A stretch of DNA of 64,000 nt from Ischnura elegans. Its lineage: Eukaryota; Arthropoda; Insecta; Odonata; Coenagrionidae. The notes beneath the pieces are model-generated. The model worked only from the letters and a program-made list of their open reading frames with translations. It was not told the origin of the DNA and searched no databases. The DNA lies in NCBI RefSeq assembly GCF_921293095.1, contig NC_060253.1, positions 75,677,992-75,741,991 of the forward strand, written 5' to 3'. Below are positions 22,493 through 35,529 of the stretch, in pieces (the first letter of the stretch is position 1; each line of letters starts with the position of its first letter). A program made the translations under genes and the position numbers.

Positions 22493-25301
22493 GATTTTAT
22501 TTTATCTTCTACAGTTCCATTTTTATGTACTGAAATTTAATTTAAAGCGCATCGAAACCATATTATTTCCAGAAATAATTTTTGCATTGTTTAAAAAATA
22601 CTTATATCAACGCGAGTAAGGGTTAGAATATATTTTTTTCACACACGTCAGTGAAATTTGTCCTGCTTTCTTTCCCCTTCTCACCGTCTCTATCGAGTCT
22701 TCTTCCCTCCGCGTAGTGGTTCCTCCTCTTTCATATTTAATTACTATTTTGACTCATTCCCCAGCGTCTGGACCGCCGGTAATCGAGGTCACGTCTTCAT
22801 GGCCACGGAGTTATCCCCAAGTAGGATGGGGCGGACAGCAGAGGCCATTGGCTGGAAACCTTTGGCATCAATCGTTTTCGATCGTATTTCGAAAGTTCAA
22901 TTCGTTTAAATCTATCTCATAAGGAAATTGCGTTGTGAAGCTGTGCCTCAGTCCATCCCGTGTAGTGATGTACCAAATCGATTGATTAAATTAGCTATTA
23001 CAGCTTTTCGCACAGTTCTTGATCTTGTACTTATATTGCCTGCCAAAGGTTGACCTGAATCAATCACTGGCATATTTAATTTCCATTCAACATAACGGAT
23101 ATCAAATAAAATTTTATCACATCTCCATGCCAAAATTTCTGCATTAAAATTGATAATATAGGAATTCACATCACATTAGAATTAACACAATTCAGTGTTA
23201 GAAACCCTTTGCGCCTTTCGTTAAGACCAGGCTAGCTGACCAGATGTTAAAATTAGTTTATTCTGTGTGTTTCTATATCTATTAATTCTATTTAATATCA
23301 GCAAACACCGTGAAAATTTTCGAGAGAATGTCATTTTTGGCAAAGTTTTATCTAATATCATGTCTTTTTATTCAAACTAATTCACTACTTTACTAATTAT
23401 AAGCAACATTCAATAAATAGCTGTAAAAAGATATTCGTGAAAGTTGCTTATTTTTATAATATTTTGGTTATCGATGGTTATTTCTATTTAAAATTTTAGA
23501 TCCAGCCACGCTGAAAACCTTGTATGAATCTACCCATTTATAGAGCAGAACTCAACGACGGATCACTAAGGTAAGCCAAAATGTCATCAAATTCATCATT
23601 GCTTAAAATACAATATCTCCACTTTCATTTTAACACTGTATAATGTTATAAAGACATTTATTTCGCTAATATATCACTCGAAACATATTTACTACAGTAA
23701 ATGCTTGGAATAGGCTGCGATTCTTCAAAATACTGGACGTTTTTCCATCATTACTACAGTTGTGTTTATGCTTTATTCGCGAGTTCGATAAAATGATGAC
23801 AAATGCTGCATAATGATTATGATTCATGAAAGTTTGATTTTTTGGCATTCAATTTAAAATTCTCCACTGTACAGTTTAATGTTTCAGCATTTAAAAAATA
23901 CCCTATATTTGTTTCAGTTCTTCATTTATCAACTCGTTTTGCAGAATAGAAATTGGAGTAGGACCGTGTTGTCTCCATATAATATATACGATTTCAATCA
24001 AATTATGGCGGTCGTGTTGGATTTTGGGCCAAGTAATTAATCAGTTCTATTTAATTTAAGCGCGCCTGTCATTCGCATGCTGAAGTTATTAAAAACGACC
24101 CCCTTTTTTGCTTTTCGGCTCTGCTATTTCGTTACTTTTTTCCAATAAAATGAACGTAACCTTATCGCATGACGGAAAAAGGCCTTTACGCATGCGACTG
24201 CCATTATGACCTACTTCAGTCCGAGGGCATAAATCGGTCAATGATTGAAATGCGACGAAGATTGCGTTGATGAAATGAAAATTAGTCCGCACGGAAGAAG
24301 ACTGGAAAAATGAAATAATAATCACTCATATTGAGCTGCTAAAAACTCTAGTGAGCGATGCGTTTGAAGTGTTAATTTATGGCACCCAGAGCAATCAAAT
24401 TTCTTGTTAATTTCATTTATAATTGATTGCCGATATTATGAATCTGCTCATACTGTCCAACCCTTGTGATTTTGCAATTGAGATATTATATCAATTGAAA
24501 AGTCATTTTCATTTAACGGATATTTGCTGCTCATTAGAGCTACAAATTCTACCCTCATTACGAAACATGTTGTAAGAATGCTATACTCATTGGTATTTTT
24601 CCAGTAAAAAGGCTTCTCGACTTTCCCAAATGTTCTCACAAAGAGATTACATCATAGGTGTGGATAAAATAATTTATTTTAATTTAAACAAAATTTCGCA
24701 CTTAATGCCATATGCATTCAGTCCAGTGCATGTAAAAAATCAAACAATTTTGCTGCATTTGTTGGTCACTATGACATCATTTTTCTATTTTGGACCAACC
24801 AGAGTGTATCAGTGGACATTACCGTCGTCTTGCGGTGCCTTTCTTTTTTAATTTTTAGGTAACTAGTTTTAGAAAAACGCCATCAGGTGTTGTTGAATTT
24901 GGCTTTCAAATTTTCATCTGTTTCGGCCTGCGACAGGGAACATACTTTTAATAGGAGTTGATAACAATCTGCAATTATGGAGTAACTATTTTTTTCTTTC
25001 TTTCATCAAAATCGTGACATATTTTCATCAAAGTGGTCTTTGATTGGAATCTTCTTTGAATTTTTTAAAAATATTCCTTATTTAATTTATCTTTCAATTG
25101 TTTGGAACTCGTCATGTGTACCTACTACGTGTGAATAACATGAAACTGTATTGCTCATTGACATCCCTACATCTCACAAAGTAAACACGTATCTCAATCA
25201 TGTATCTATTTTACAAATAAATGAACGTTCCAAGTTTCACGTTTAACAGTTGAAAGAAATTAATTCCCGAAGTAAATGGTACGACCACGAATACTATAAA
25301 A
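22493..25301. other. AT-rich sequence, nothing recognised
   Basis: No supported gene or repeat. A GC-richer segment at 22750-22880 (+) has an open frame containing VWTAGNR, faintly like a C-type lectin strand, but it lacks the cysteines and calcium motifs. Confidence 0.4.
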
Positions 25302-25440
25302 GAGGATCCTCAAATCTCCCTCTAAATGTGGTGACACCCTCCTCGCATTTTAATGGATTTACAAAAGTCACCACACGCGTCGCTGAGGCAAAATGCGATC
25401 CTAGTTTCACGGGTAAATAAGGTATAAGTAATTCTGAGTT
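25302..25440 (+). repeat. Dispersed repeat, copy 1
   Basis: The segment from AAAAGAGGATCCTCAA through CTCTAAATG, GGATTTACAAAAGTC and CGCGTCGCTGA to GTTTCACGGG recurs in inverted orientation at 32215-32345. The order of blocks is kept and identity is roughly three quarters by eye. The family is not recognised. Confidence 0.65.
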
Positions 25441-26188
25441 TTAACCGAAATTTTTTATGCATAGTTATGTAATCCATCTAATTCATAATTTTTTAATGCT
25501 ATTCCACGCAATTACAAACATTTTACTGGAAAATATTAGAAAACAGTATGGATCCCATTGTACTCATTACCGCGTAGTGGACATTTTTGAAAACCGATCA
25601 AATTGCGACCGAAGTGGCAACAGAAAGTAGCCTACTGTAGGATTGAATTAGGCCTCCTCTGAGCAATCCTCTTGAATACGGCCATGGGGAATTCATTCCT
25701 TTCAACCATATATTCATGCTCTTTAAGTGCACTTTACCGTAACTCAGGGGTATAATTTTTCTCGTGAGACTCCCACCCGCGATCTTAGAAGGTACGGTGG
25801 CTCTGGTGGAGGGATAAGTGACCTTTCAGGGTTATTGCGTGAGGAGTCGCGGGTAGGGTTGGAAGCGGGAGCTGCTTCATCGTGGGGTGTTTATCCGACT
25901 GTGAAAATGCCACTGTCAAGGAATCCTGGGAACCCCAAAAGGCTTCTGCCGTCCCCAAGGACCGATCCAAACTCTAAGCGCTGGGTGCATAGGGGGAGAC
26001 TAAGGGAAGGAGTCGCTAAATCGCCTCCACGTCCATTGAGAAAGTCATCAGAAAAGAAAATTATGCCATTAATCATCAGAGTTATAATCAGAAAATATAA
26101 AAAATAACTTGTCTTTTGTATGAAAAACTCGTGTGTTTAGAAATACATGTCAAAATCACATTAAATACACATCACACTACATTATCAT
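25441..26188. other. Mixed sequence with GC-richer part, nothing recognised
   Basis: A GC-richer stretch at 25780-26060 has a 126-codon plus-strand open frame (25727-26107) rich in Arg, Pro and Ser, without any motif I recognise and also open in part on the other strand. I do not call it a gene. Confidence 0.35.
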
Positions 26189-26333
26189 CAGTGCTGTAGT
26201 TAGAAAAAAAATTAGGTGGTTCTCATCAAAAATTCCAACAGCTAAACATGTATTATACATCCGGTCACGAACCGATAACCGATACGCGTTTGGATTTTAG
26301 GGGGTACGCCGTACCGGCCCAATTACAGCACTG
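26189..26333. mobile_element. Small hAT-type MITE
   Basis: The ends CAGTGCTGTAGTT and its mirror AATTACAGCACTG bound a 145-bp segment without coding capacity. The eight bases on each side (ATTATCAT and TTCATCAT) match at six of eight positions, as expected for an old hAT-type 8-bp duplication. CAG...CTG ends and an 8-bp target site are hAT traits. Confidence 0.55.
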
Positions 26334-27226
26334 TTCATCATAAATTATTTGCGGAGATGAACGAATACTGAATAAAACGTAAGTAAACGTGTACAGAAGA
26401 AAAAATCTCAGATCTCTGTAATGTTGGTGACATTTTCGAGGTAATTCCATGGCAACATTGCCATAGCGCAATATTACGTGTGGAAAAGTTTAACGGCAAT
26501 AGCTAACGAAAATATCCCAATCTTATTAATACGCTGTCATAATAACTACATCTGCGTATGGAGTTTTCTGTAGTTATCCGCAAGTGGAAGGTGACTAAAT
26601 TTAGCTCTTTTTTTGTTCTTTCAAATTTGTTAATTTTTTGTCTTTAAAGAAGTAAAGACGTCAAGAAAATTAGTGTTAAGGTGAAATATCTATCCATTCG
26701 GCGCTGAATAGGGTTCATTCAGTAAATCTCCACCGCCATTCTGATGCATTTTAACCCGGAACTTCGAATTAGGATACCCACACCCTTTCTACATAGTTTT
26801 GTAAAATGCTATAGGATTGCAAGATTAGTAAAAGCCTAAGTTTTAAGTTTATTAAAGTGGGCAAATATAGGAGCTTTCATGAACGTTTATTTTTTGCCAA
26901 ATGTTTTGAGTAAATTGTTTCACTTTCGGCGGTGGAGGGCGTGGTTTGAGGAATCATTATTTTTTTCGATCGCCCACATTTTTACCTGATAACTTATACT
27001 GAAATTCGACACACGCAAGTTATATTACTCTCATTCAATCTAGGGGCTCTTCAAATTAAGAATTTTTCCAAGAAATTTGGCACTCATTTAATTTTTTTTT
27101 CCTTCATTATCTTTCATATATATTTCTTAAAATCTAGTCATTGCAGATCTTAAAACTTAGTTTCATTAAACTTTATCTGAATAGAATTTTTTTCTACGAA
27201 CTCTGAGAGGGTTTTTTCCGTGGTAA
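26334..27226. other. AT-rich sequence, nothing recognised
   Basis: No gene, RNA or repeat family is recognisable here. Confidence 0.4.
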
Positions 27227-27322
27227 TACCAAAATGGGTCTTGTAAAGGACTTGCAGATGATACCAAAATGGGTCTTGTGAAGGAATTGTACCTAATACC
27301 TAATACCTAATAAATACCTAAT
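27227..27322. repeat. Two short tandem repeats
   Basis: ATACCAAAATGGGTCTTGTR occurs twice with a period of about 36 bp (27228 and 27259 regions). Three to four copies of the 7-mer TACCTAA follow at about 27290-27322. These look like replication-slippage repeats. Confidence 0.75.
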
Positions 27323-27559
27323 TTTCGCTCAAATCAGACTTCTAGCTTAAAATCTATACAACATTCCAGCAGGATGAGTTTATACAAATGGAGTAAAATG
27401 CATATTGAACTAATTCTTAACGGTCAATGTGGATTAAATGCTTATTTCTTGCGTATGTATATTCAGCGTCACATTTTTTATGACATTTTATCTGGAAAGT
27501 ATGTTTTATTATTTAAGATGGTTATAATTCGAGTTTCCGGGATATCCACCCGCAAGTTA

Positions 27560-28400
27560 ATGCACATGTTGAAATTTTACCAGTAACATAGAGGTATACG
27601 ATGCCTGAAGACTTCTCCTGAAATTATTTATATTGGTCTCAGTCGTTTGAAGTACATGAATAACGATTGGTAAAAGGTATTGGTAGGTTCATGATACTAA
27701 ACTCAAACCTCTAAAAATAATTTTTCCCAGCTAATAAGATACGAAATCCCGGTAACGCACACACTATATTTTTCTATATTTCTCATATCCACTGCATAAC
27801 ATTGCTACCCTAGCTGCAGTTTGCGGAGCTCTCGTGTTTTCTGGTGACTTAGTGAATCCATTCTCTGCAATTTCCTAATCCGAGTAGATGTCATATATTT
27901 GGTCCGAATTACCAAAAAGCTCTCATGCAGCTGGCATCATCCAACAGTTTTTGTAGATATCATTTCGTATTGTTTGGGTTTCATTCAGCCCAATGATCCG
28001 TTAGATTTCGAGTGTGCTACACTTCTATCATAAAAGCTTCGTTAAGCCAAACATGGGCTGACAAAATATCTGTCTACCAACTTGTCGAAATTGAGTGTGC
28101 AATACATAGTGGTGAAAAACCACCGGCCTTTGCCTGTTATGCTATTGGGAGATATATAAGAAATTAATGGATTGGTGAGAAAATGCATCGAAATTTTGGG
28201 CTTCATTCTTATTATACAAAGTGGGCAGATTGCAGGTAAATACTTCTAGAGGATATACCTAAAGACTTCTTCTGGATTTTTTTTATATTTGACTCAGTCG
28301 TTTTAAGTACAAGTCTAACAATGCGAAGTAAGTATTGTTATGTTGAGGATGCTGAAATCAAACCTCTAAAATGTGTTCTTCCTAGCCTTGAATACATAGA
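27560..28400. repeat. Diverged direct duplication, period about 656 bp
   Basis: The block at 27603-27730 (AAGACTTCT, CTCAGTCGTTT, AAGTACA, AAACCTCTAAAA, TTCCYAG) recurs in the same order at 28259-28385. The upstream flank (AGAGGTATACGATGCC) also has a counterpart at 28249 (AGAGGATATACCTAA). It is an old tandem duplication or a pair of copies of one repeat. Confidence 0.6.
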
Positions 28401-29039
28401 TTGAGATGATGATCATTTACGAACTATTACCAATCAATTGGTAGAAATTGGTCGAAATATTTTAGGGAGTTGGAATTTTAGACACCATAATATTATATTA
28501 TACTGGGGGGACATACAACAAGAAAATCCTTGGACAGGAGTTATTGGCAAGCAAATAAATTTTCCGGGAAAACAATGGAGAAAGCCCCGGAAATGATTAA
28601 GTGAACTGTCCATTACGACCATCAATCAATTGGTTAGCTGCCTGAATGCTGTCGATTCATGGTTGGACCTGCCTAAGTGAAGTATTAACGGCGCTCAGGT
28701 TATCTTCTGGGAGGCGAAGTGATTGACTCGTTCGCGATTTGGTCGGGTGGCGATGCTTTTGAAGGGCCTGCCGTAGTCACGGGGATATCACGACCGCGTC
28801 CCGGTGTTCCACTTTCAAAAATACCGACGGCTTTTTATTCGCACTCGCTTCTGACGGGATGCTTTGCCAGCGGATCACTAACTCCCTGTCGCGTCGATAT
28901 TTATTTTGTGGGTCGTCATATGCTCTATGTTACCAAATGCTTTATTATTTTAACGGTCGTATACTGTACGAATGAACGCAGTGCTTTGACTCAGGGTGGT
29001 TTACCGAATCCAAACACCTTTTTGTGAGGCTAGATGAGA
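28401..29039. other. Unassigned sequence with a GC-richer open frame
   Basis: The 102-codon plus-strand open frame at 28719-29027 lies in a GC-richer stretch but has no recognised domain, and its neighbours give no support. Confidence 0.3.
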
Positions 29040-29159
29040 TTCATTTAAGTTTTATGCAAATGAGGATCTCTTTGAGGATAGGTATTAGTTTTATCACTTT
29101 CCCGGACCGAATAAAAACCTGTTGTTTTCGGATTCTAAATGCTTGAAATTTACGTGATG

Positions 29160-29880
29160 AATACATTGCTAGATTTTATCGCACATATTCAGGAATTGAA
29201 TCCCAATGGAGTTTACGTATTCCTTCAATGTTTTACTCAGTATTTATAATCTTCATACGAATCAAAATATTTTAGCTAATGATATCCTCTTTTATTTCTA
29301 ATATGCATCTATAAACTTAAAGGAATGGCAAGTTAAGTGCGTCAATTTGATACCCGTCGATTTTTGTGGATTCGTTAAAACTAAAATAATGTTAGGATTT
29401 TAATGCTTCTCGACTGCATTTTGAATACCTCGAAGTTTGTAAGAGTTTCTGTAATTAAGTTTTTATCAATAATATTTATGTGATAATAGTTTCACTTCAG
29501 AATAAGGAAATTTAAAATGTTTTGAAATGAGTTTATGCCAGTAAATTGAATTCATGCCTGAAATGCAATAATCATTACGAAGCATCACAAAAAATTCGTC
29601 GTGCTTTAGCACGATTTATCGCTCATGGTGAAGATAATTTCTATAATGCGGATCATACTCTATATCAAATTTGATTGTTTCATCGCAATCACGTCATAAA
29701 TAAGTCACAAGGAAAAATTGTACCTATTTCGTAATTGAATCCCGATGGAATGATTTACGTATTGCTTCAGTGTTTTTCTCAGTATTGTAAAATCTTCAAT
29801 CGAATCAAAATATCTGAGCGAGTAATATCCTTTTTAATTGCATAATGTATCACTGTGGACTTAAATATTTTTATCCGGAT
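29160..29880. repeat. Diverged direct duplication, period about 545 bp
   Basis: The block at 29186-29310 (AATTGAATCCCAATGGA, TTTACGTATT, TTCAATGTTTT, CTCAGTATT, CGAATCAAAATAT, ATATCCT) recurs in order at about 29731-29870 with roughly 75-80% identity by eye. No coding motif is present. Confidence 0.65.
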
Positions 29881-31604
29881 AATTAATTAAATAAATCAAT
29901 CCCTGATTCACTCTGGCAAATCGAGAATTCCATTTCAAGCATTGCTTTAATTTAATCAAAATTATTTTTTAATTTTGATCCCGATTGCCTCTATTCCAAT
30001 GATGTTCCCTTAAATTATGATAAGTTAACCCTGCTCATATCAGCATTTTACGTCCCAAAAGAAATTCGGAAACTCATCTTGCTGTTTTCACAATCTGTTG
30101 TATCAACAGGTATTATTGTATTAAGCTCATTCATGTCGTGCAATCTCGTATCAATGACAGCTTTCATATTTGATCATGCGTTTCATAAAATTTTGATAAA
30201 TACACCTTGCGTAATTGGCGCAATTTCTATTACCGATATTTGTTGCAGTCTTTCACGTATTGATCTCCGCTGAGTTACTTTATTTAGATATAAAGTCAGT
30301 AACGGAATTTATCGCAGTTAGTATCGCAAATCGTTCTCACCGAACCTTTTCTTTTTTTTACTTTTCATTCTTGAATACTCTATTTGATGTTTTTCTCGAC
30401 CATTCGATAGTTTGTGTTAGCAAACTATCAGTTTCTTCTGCAGTTATTGTTTCGGCAAAAATACCATTGTCATGTGTATTTGGAGCCATTACCATGGACG
30501 GAAGGTTGAAATCAAAAGACGGCCAAGTTTAAAGCCATTGCAAGAAAATAATTTTTCAAATTTCAGCGGAGGATATTAATGGGTATTTGGCTTATCTTTG
30601 GGAACTTTTTTCCACCAGCATTCTTTCTAACAGCGGATCCAACTCTTAAGTTTCTTGCCTGCGAAACAGAACCATCTTAATGGTTCTGTTCCGCAGGCAA
30701 GAAAATCAAGAGACGAGACCTAAAAAAAACATGAGTAGCGGCGTTCTGGCACCCTCTTATAGCGGAATGGGAAGCAGTAGTTTAACATTGTGTATTTATC
30801 GACTCTCATTAGGGAGAAAAAAATCGATTTATCGAGATGAGAAAGTCCGAAAGGTTTAAGTGCTTTCATTTCAAGGGTACATGCTTGGGGTGCCGACAAG
30901 GGGATTGAAAAAAGTCACGGGGAAAGTATGGGACGTATTTGCCGCAAAGGGTAATTTATTTTCCTCTCCCAATTATCCAAAGCTCACGTTCGAAAGATGA
31001 GGAGAGGCGAAACGGAGTGAAAATAAGAGTAACGGCGAAGATGAGACGAAGGTGTGAGATAGTTTCGCTTCGTTACTCGTCCGTATGTTGTTTCTCCATG
31101 CCATGGTAACTCTTTGCTCGAAATAAATAACAGTGATTGTAACCGAAATAAAGGAAATATGTTGTTGAAGGCATGCTATGTTACTTCTGCTGCTTAGCCC
31201 CATGTCGTTATTTGGATTTTGATCCTCTCGATTGCTGCAATATACAAAAATACATCATTTCTCTAAATAGTAGATTCGTTTTGCTTACCAAGTATCCATA
31301 TCGGTAATGATATTAATTTCCAAAAAGTTGTTCACTTTTAATAAACTTTTCAATTCATTATTCTTTAAATGGAATATAGTGTACCGGTGAAACTTTGTTT
31401 CGTGCGCTGTAATGTTATTCTAGCAAGTAGAAAAGGTTTTTCGAAACTTTTTGAGTATTTAAAATTTGGTTTTATAAATTAAAATCCTTTTTTTCCATAT
31501 TTTATTTTCAAGTTTAAAGTCAATTGTTCCATTCTAATATTGTTATACGAGGAGGAAATTTCTAGATTCCAAGATTCACGAATAAATAAACAATTGCAGC
31601 TAAA
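29881..31604. other. No gene recognised; one strong hairpin inside
   Basis: The 105-codon open frame at 30215-30532 (+) is hydrophobic and AT-driven, with no motif. The clear structure is the hairpin at 30651-30704. Confidence 0.35.
30651..30704. repeat. 25-bp-arm hairpin
   Basis: TTTCTTGCCTGCGAAACAGA plus five more bases, then CTTA, then the reverse complement with a single mismatch. In a plus-strand RNA that position is A opposite C. In a minus-strand RNA it becomes a G-U pair, giving an unbroken 25-bp stem. It may be a recent palindrome or a small-RNA precursor; the four-base loop is short for a canonical miRNA. Confidence 0.85.
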
Positions 31605-33450
31605 TTTATGATTTCTAACAGCTGCTGTTTAGGTTGAATTCACTTCTACGCTTTTTCTCTCAAGAAGTCCACCAAGTTATCTAGCATAAATGGCGTTATT
31701 TTTATTATTCACCACGGACTTTGCATTATTACTTAGTGGTTCATGTTGGTGAATTGAAAAAAACAGTTACATATTTTAATCTTAATCATAGTTTTTATGA
31801 AGTATTAATTAAAATATTTTGGAACCTTGGTGGGTTAACATACTTGAAACTACTTAGGGAGAATGCGGTTCTATCACAGGTCAAAGCACTCCATTTGAGT
31901 GTGATCCTGTGGTAACTCCGCGGAATGTTTGCTCCAACTTATAAGTCAAAGTTTTCACCCAAGAAATAGTATGTGAGCCAATAAGCGCAGTCAAGTGGAC
32001 CGCATAGAGGAGGCCCAATTCCATCCCATAGTAGGCTAATTTTTGTTGCCACATAGGTCGCATTTGAATCGGTTTTCAAAAAGGCCCGCAATGATGATAT
32101 GTGATCCACTTTACTCTAATATTTTGCAGTATAATGTTTTTAATTCCGAGGAGTAGCATTGAAAAATGAAGAATGAATGTTAAGTTAATAATTCATATAT
32201 AAATTTCGGTTAAAATCCCTAATTATTTCTTATTTCCCCGTGAAACTCGGATCACTTTGTCCGTCAGCGACGCGAGTGGCGACTTTTGTAAACCCATTTA
32301 AATCCGCGCTGGGTGAGAACTCATTTAGAGGTGTACTTGATGATCCTCTTTTCTAACATTCGTGAGTGCAGTACAGGCACAGCTTACAAACTCTCAGTTT
32401 TTAGCTATATGTCCTTCAATCCGGTGCGCTGATCAGTCGTTACGGTCTTCTGGCCACGCGACTACAACCACATGCTGGGAAAAATCGGGAGGATAGATAA
32501 ACCTTTGTCTCGTTACTCGTGGAGTCGGCCTCTATTATGACCTCCTCTCATGCAGTCTAGAGGCGGTAAAGGTATTATGGAGTGGAATAGTCCACCCTTA
32601 TCGCGTTAGGAGATCTCTTTTATGAGCGGCACTTGTAAGCGAGTGATCGTGAATAATAGAGCCGGTCTCCTGCACCCACTAGTACAGGACGGTGTCGAAA
32701 AAACTATAAGTGAAAAAAGAGGGGAGGAGTCGTGCTTGCGAAATGATAAATGGATGAGTCCTGGGGAAAATATGCCGCGCCGATTGGTCGTAACAAGTAC
32801 GGTTTTCGCGCAGTACGCATTTCACTTGTTTTGGGGAGAGTTCCTGAGAGTTGAACGTTGTCTCTGTTTACGGGAGAGTTTTGTTTTTCTCCCCTCGCGG
32901 TGGACACTGGAATTTGATTTATCTCTACCCCCAGAAGTCTGGAGTACGTAACTCATTCTGTGTCGATTGTGAATCTGGATTGATCCACATGTTCCCGATT
33001 TGTTTTTGAGCCATACCCCCTCGTTCCTTCAATGCCAAATGCTACGAAACGGCAAGCGGATCCAGATTTTGGTCAGTTTCATCACAAAGAAATAAACGAT
33101 TATTGGTAAACTTGTGAATACTAAAACCGCCATCAATGGCGATTCATTTGAAACTTATGATAGCACAGAAATTATTTAGGTTAAATTCGCTTCCTCCCTT
33201 AATTCTCTCAATAGCTCCATCAAGTTATCTACAAAAACTCCGTTTTTTTATTATTCACGACGGGCTATGCATCATTTATGTGTTGTTCATATGGGTGAAC
33301 TAAAAAAACTGTTTTTATTTCAATCAAAGTTTTTATAGAATATTAATAAAAATACTTTGGAACCTTTGTAGCTTAATGTACTCGAAATTAATTTGCGTCA
33401 AAACACTCAAAATGCGTAAGATCCTTTGGTAACTCTTTTTTTCGTAAAAG
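31605..33450. repeat. Direct duplication pair, about 1.55 kb apart
   Basis: 31605-31920 and 33165-33450 share an ordered series of blocks: GTTTAGGTTGAATTC versus ATTTAGGTTAAATTC, CAAGTTATCTA, TTTATTATTCAC, GGTGAA, GTTTTTAT, TATTTTGGAACCTT, TACTTGAAACTA versus TACTCGAAATTA, and GATCCT-TGGTAACTC. Identity is roughly 70-75% with indels. No coding motif is seen, and the family is unknown. Confidence 0.6.
32215..32345 (-). repeat. Dispersed repeat, copy 2 (inverted)
   Basis: Reverse complement of the family at 25302-25440: AAAAGAGGATCATCAAG, CACCTCTAAATGAG, GGGTTTACAAAAGTCGCC, CGCGTCGCTGA and GTTTCACGGGGAAATAAG appear in the same order. It lies between the two copies of the 31.6/33.2 kb duplication. 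Confidence 0.65.
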
Positions 33451-35529
33451 TAACTCGTGTTTTGGTCATAAATAAGTATTTAAGGGTCTCTCAGTCTTAT
33501 GCTGGTAGCAATTTATGTGGTTTCGTCGCAAATAAGTAGCACTGTACAGGACAAACCAGTTTTATGCTGGAAAAAATTCAGATTTTCCGTTATAAATAGC
33601 ACATATGTGTCATTTATTATTTTTTATGTGGATCAAGTAGATTTAAGGGAATTTAAAAAATAGAATAGTCATATAATTAATTAATAATATCTTTCATAAT
33701 CGGCTCTAAAACACTTTATAGTGTAGAATATTTTATGGCCCAGAATGCACGAATTCCGTATAACGCATAACGTCTTCCCCTCTTGCTGACATGATTGTAT
33801 GTTTTGAAGCTTTTGAGGTTTCTAAAGCCTTAGTATTTCAAAATTAGATATTATATATATTTTTAGCTGACTTACGTATATGACCGTGTTTTATGCATTG
33901 CTTTGAAAGGTATTCAACGCGTGACTGTTGCTTACTACACCTTTCAGCGTTAACACATTTGTGACGTCAAAAGCAATGATAGACGAGGTTTTCCCAGTTT
34001 TCGTTACCAGAGAGAGTTTAGTATCTATACAGTCAGTAGTAGTTTACGGACTTTGAATCTGCGGAGGAGAAAAAAACCTAAGAATATAATTTATTTTAAT
34101 ACATTTTCTGCATTCTCATGGTAAAATCTGTCTTACTTATAGCATTATCGTTACAGAGAAACATTAGCACCTTGGTTTGTAAGGAAACAATACATTCACT
34201 CTTCGGGACATAAACTTGAAAATTCCCTAGATAGTTTACGCTCCGTACGATATGCGCATCTATTGCTTTTTCGAGCTTGGCTCGGTGGAGAAACTAGTAT
34301 GTGGCAGAAATATTGTCTGCATCAAGTCGATGACGTGGTGAATAGGGTCATTGTACCATCGTATCATCCCAGCCGGTGGACATTTATGCGGTTTTATTTA
34401 CCCTGAGCATAAAAAAAGGGATTCACCACGTTCGTTGACACTTATTTGGCTCCCGTGACTCGTTCAGGCAAGAATGGTAACACTGACCAGTAATGGGGGA
34501 GGACAGACCGGTTCCGAAGCTGTCGCTGGATCACCATCATCCCTGGGATGGCTTCCTTTCTTCGTTCTTACGGCGAATGACTCCTTTATACGGCCATTGC
34601 CATGGATTTGTCCACACCCCATCAAAACTATTGTCAATTTCAGCGACCTCTGTGTCAAAGAAACAGTATCTCGACAAGCTATAAATTTGAGCTACTCTTC
34701 AGATACTTGGCAATTAAGGGCATTCCTGATTTTGCATGTGCAACCTATCCTGTGAGCCATCAAATAGGAGCAGGTCACATGTTTGCAACCGTCAGTAAAT
34801 GAGAAAGAGGAAAAAAATAGATTATCTTCCGAAATTAAACAATTTCGAAGACGCAGTGCTTCTGTGATCCTGGAACGAGTAATATTCATATACGATCGGG
34901 TAGTAGATTATTGTGCCAGCAAAGGAGTATATTTCAATGAGTATGAGTCAATATTTTAAGGCGTTAAAATATAGCGGTGAATGTACTGGATTTATGATGG
35001 GAAAGTAAGGTTACTACAATTGGTGCCACCGCCAGATCCATCACGCTCATGAGTTTTGTGGGTTGGGAAATGATTCAAAAAATTTCTTGGTAAACATTCA
35101 GTAATATGAAAGCTGTTTTCAAATGAATATTATAATCTATGTATACTTACAAGACGCAAAAAAAAGAAAAAAAATATTCTTTATCAGAAAGCTTTAAAAT
35201 GATGAACTGTATTGTATCTCCGTTGTAGTGAATGTAGATGAAGATATTATATTAATTTGAATTGTAAGGAAGTTTTATTTAATACTCACACATAGCAGTG
35301 ATAGGCCTAAAACGGTACTGACCGAAAAAATTGTATGTAGTTACTTATTTGTTGGCAAAATTATCTCTATTACAATGATTGGATAATCCGTGACGTGGTT
35401 GGAAGACGGGGCATTAAATGTTTGGACTTAAACAAATATTTTGTGACCAAAATTAACCGAATTGCATTAGCCATGTTGTAGTTTTTTTTCGAGAAGAACT
35501 AACCGAAATTGATTTTGGTATTTATAGAT
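33451..35529. other. AT-rich sequence, nothing recognised
   Basis: No supported gene. The open frames at 34464-34889 overlap on both strands and show no motif. An A-rich run lies at about 35157-35178. Confidence 0.35.

Noticed and set aside
22750..22909. VWTAGNR segment as another lectin exon
   Set aside because: The resemblance is limited to a few residues; the cysteines, EPN-like and WND-like motifs are missing.
25727..26107. 126-codon plus-strand open frame as a gene
   Set aside because: No motif, Arg/Pro/Ser-rich from base composition, and opposing frames are open too.
32622..32951. 109-codon plus-strand open frame as a gene
   Set aside because: No recognisable domain and a competing minus-strand frame over most of it.
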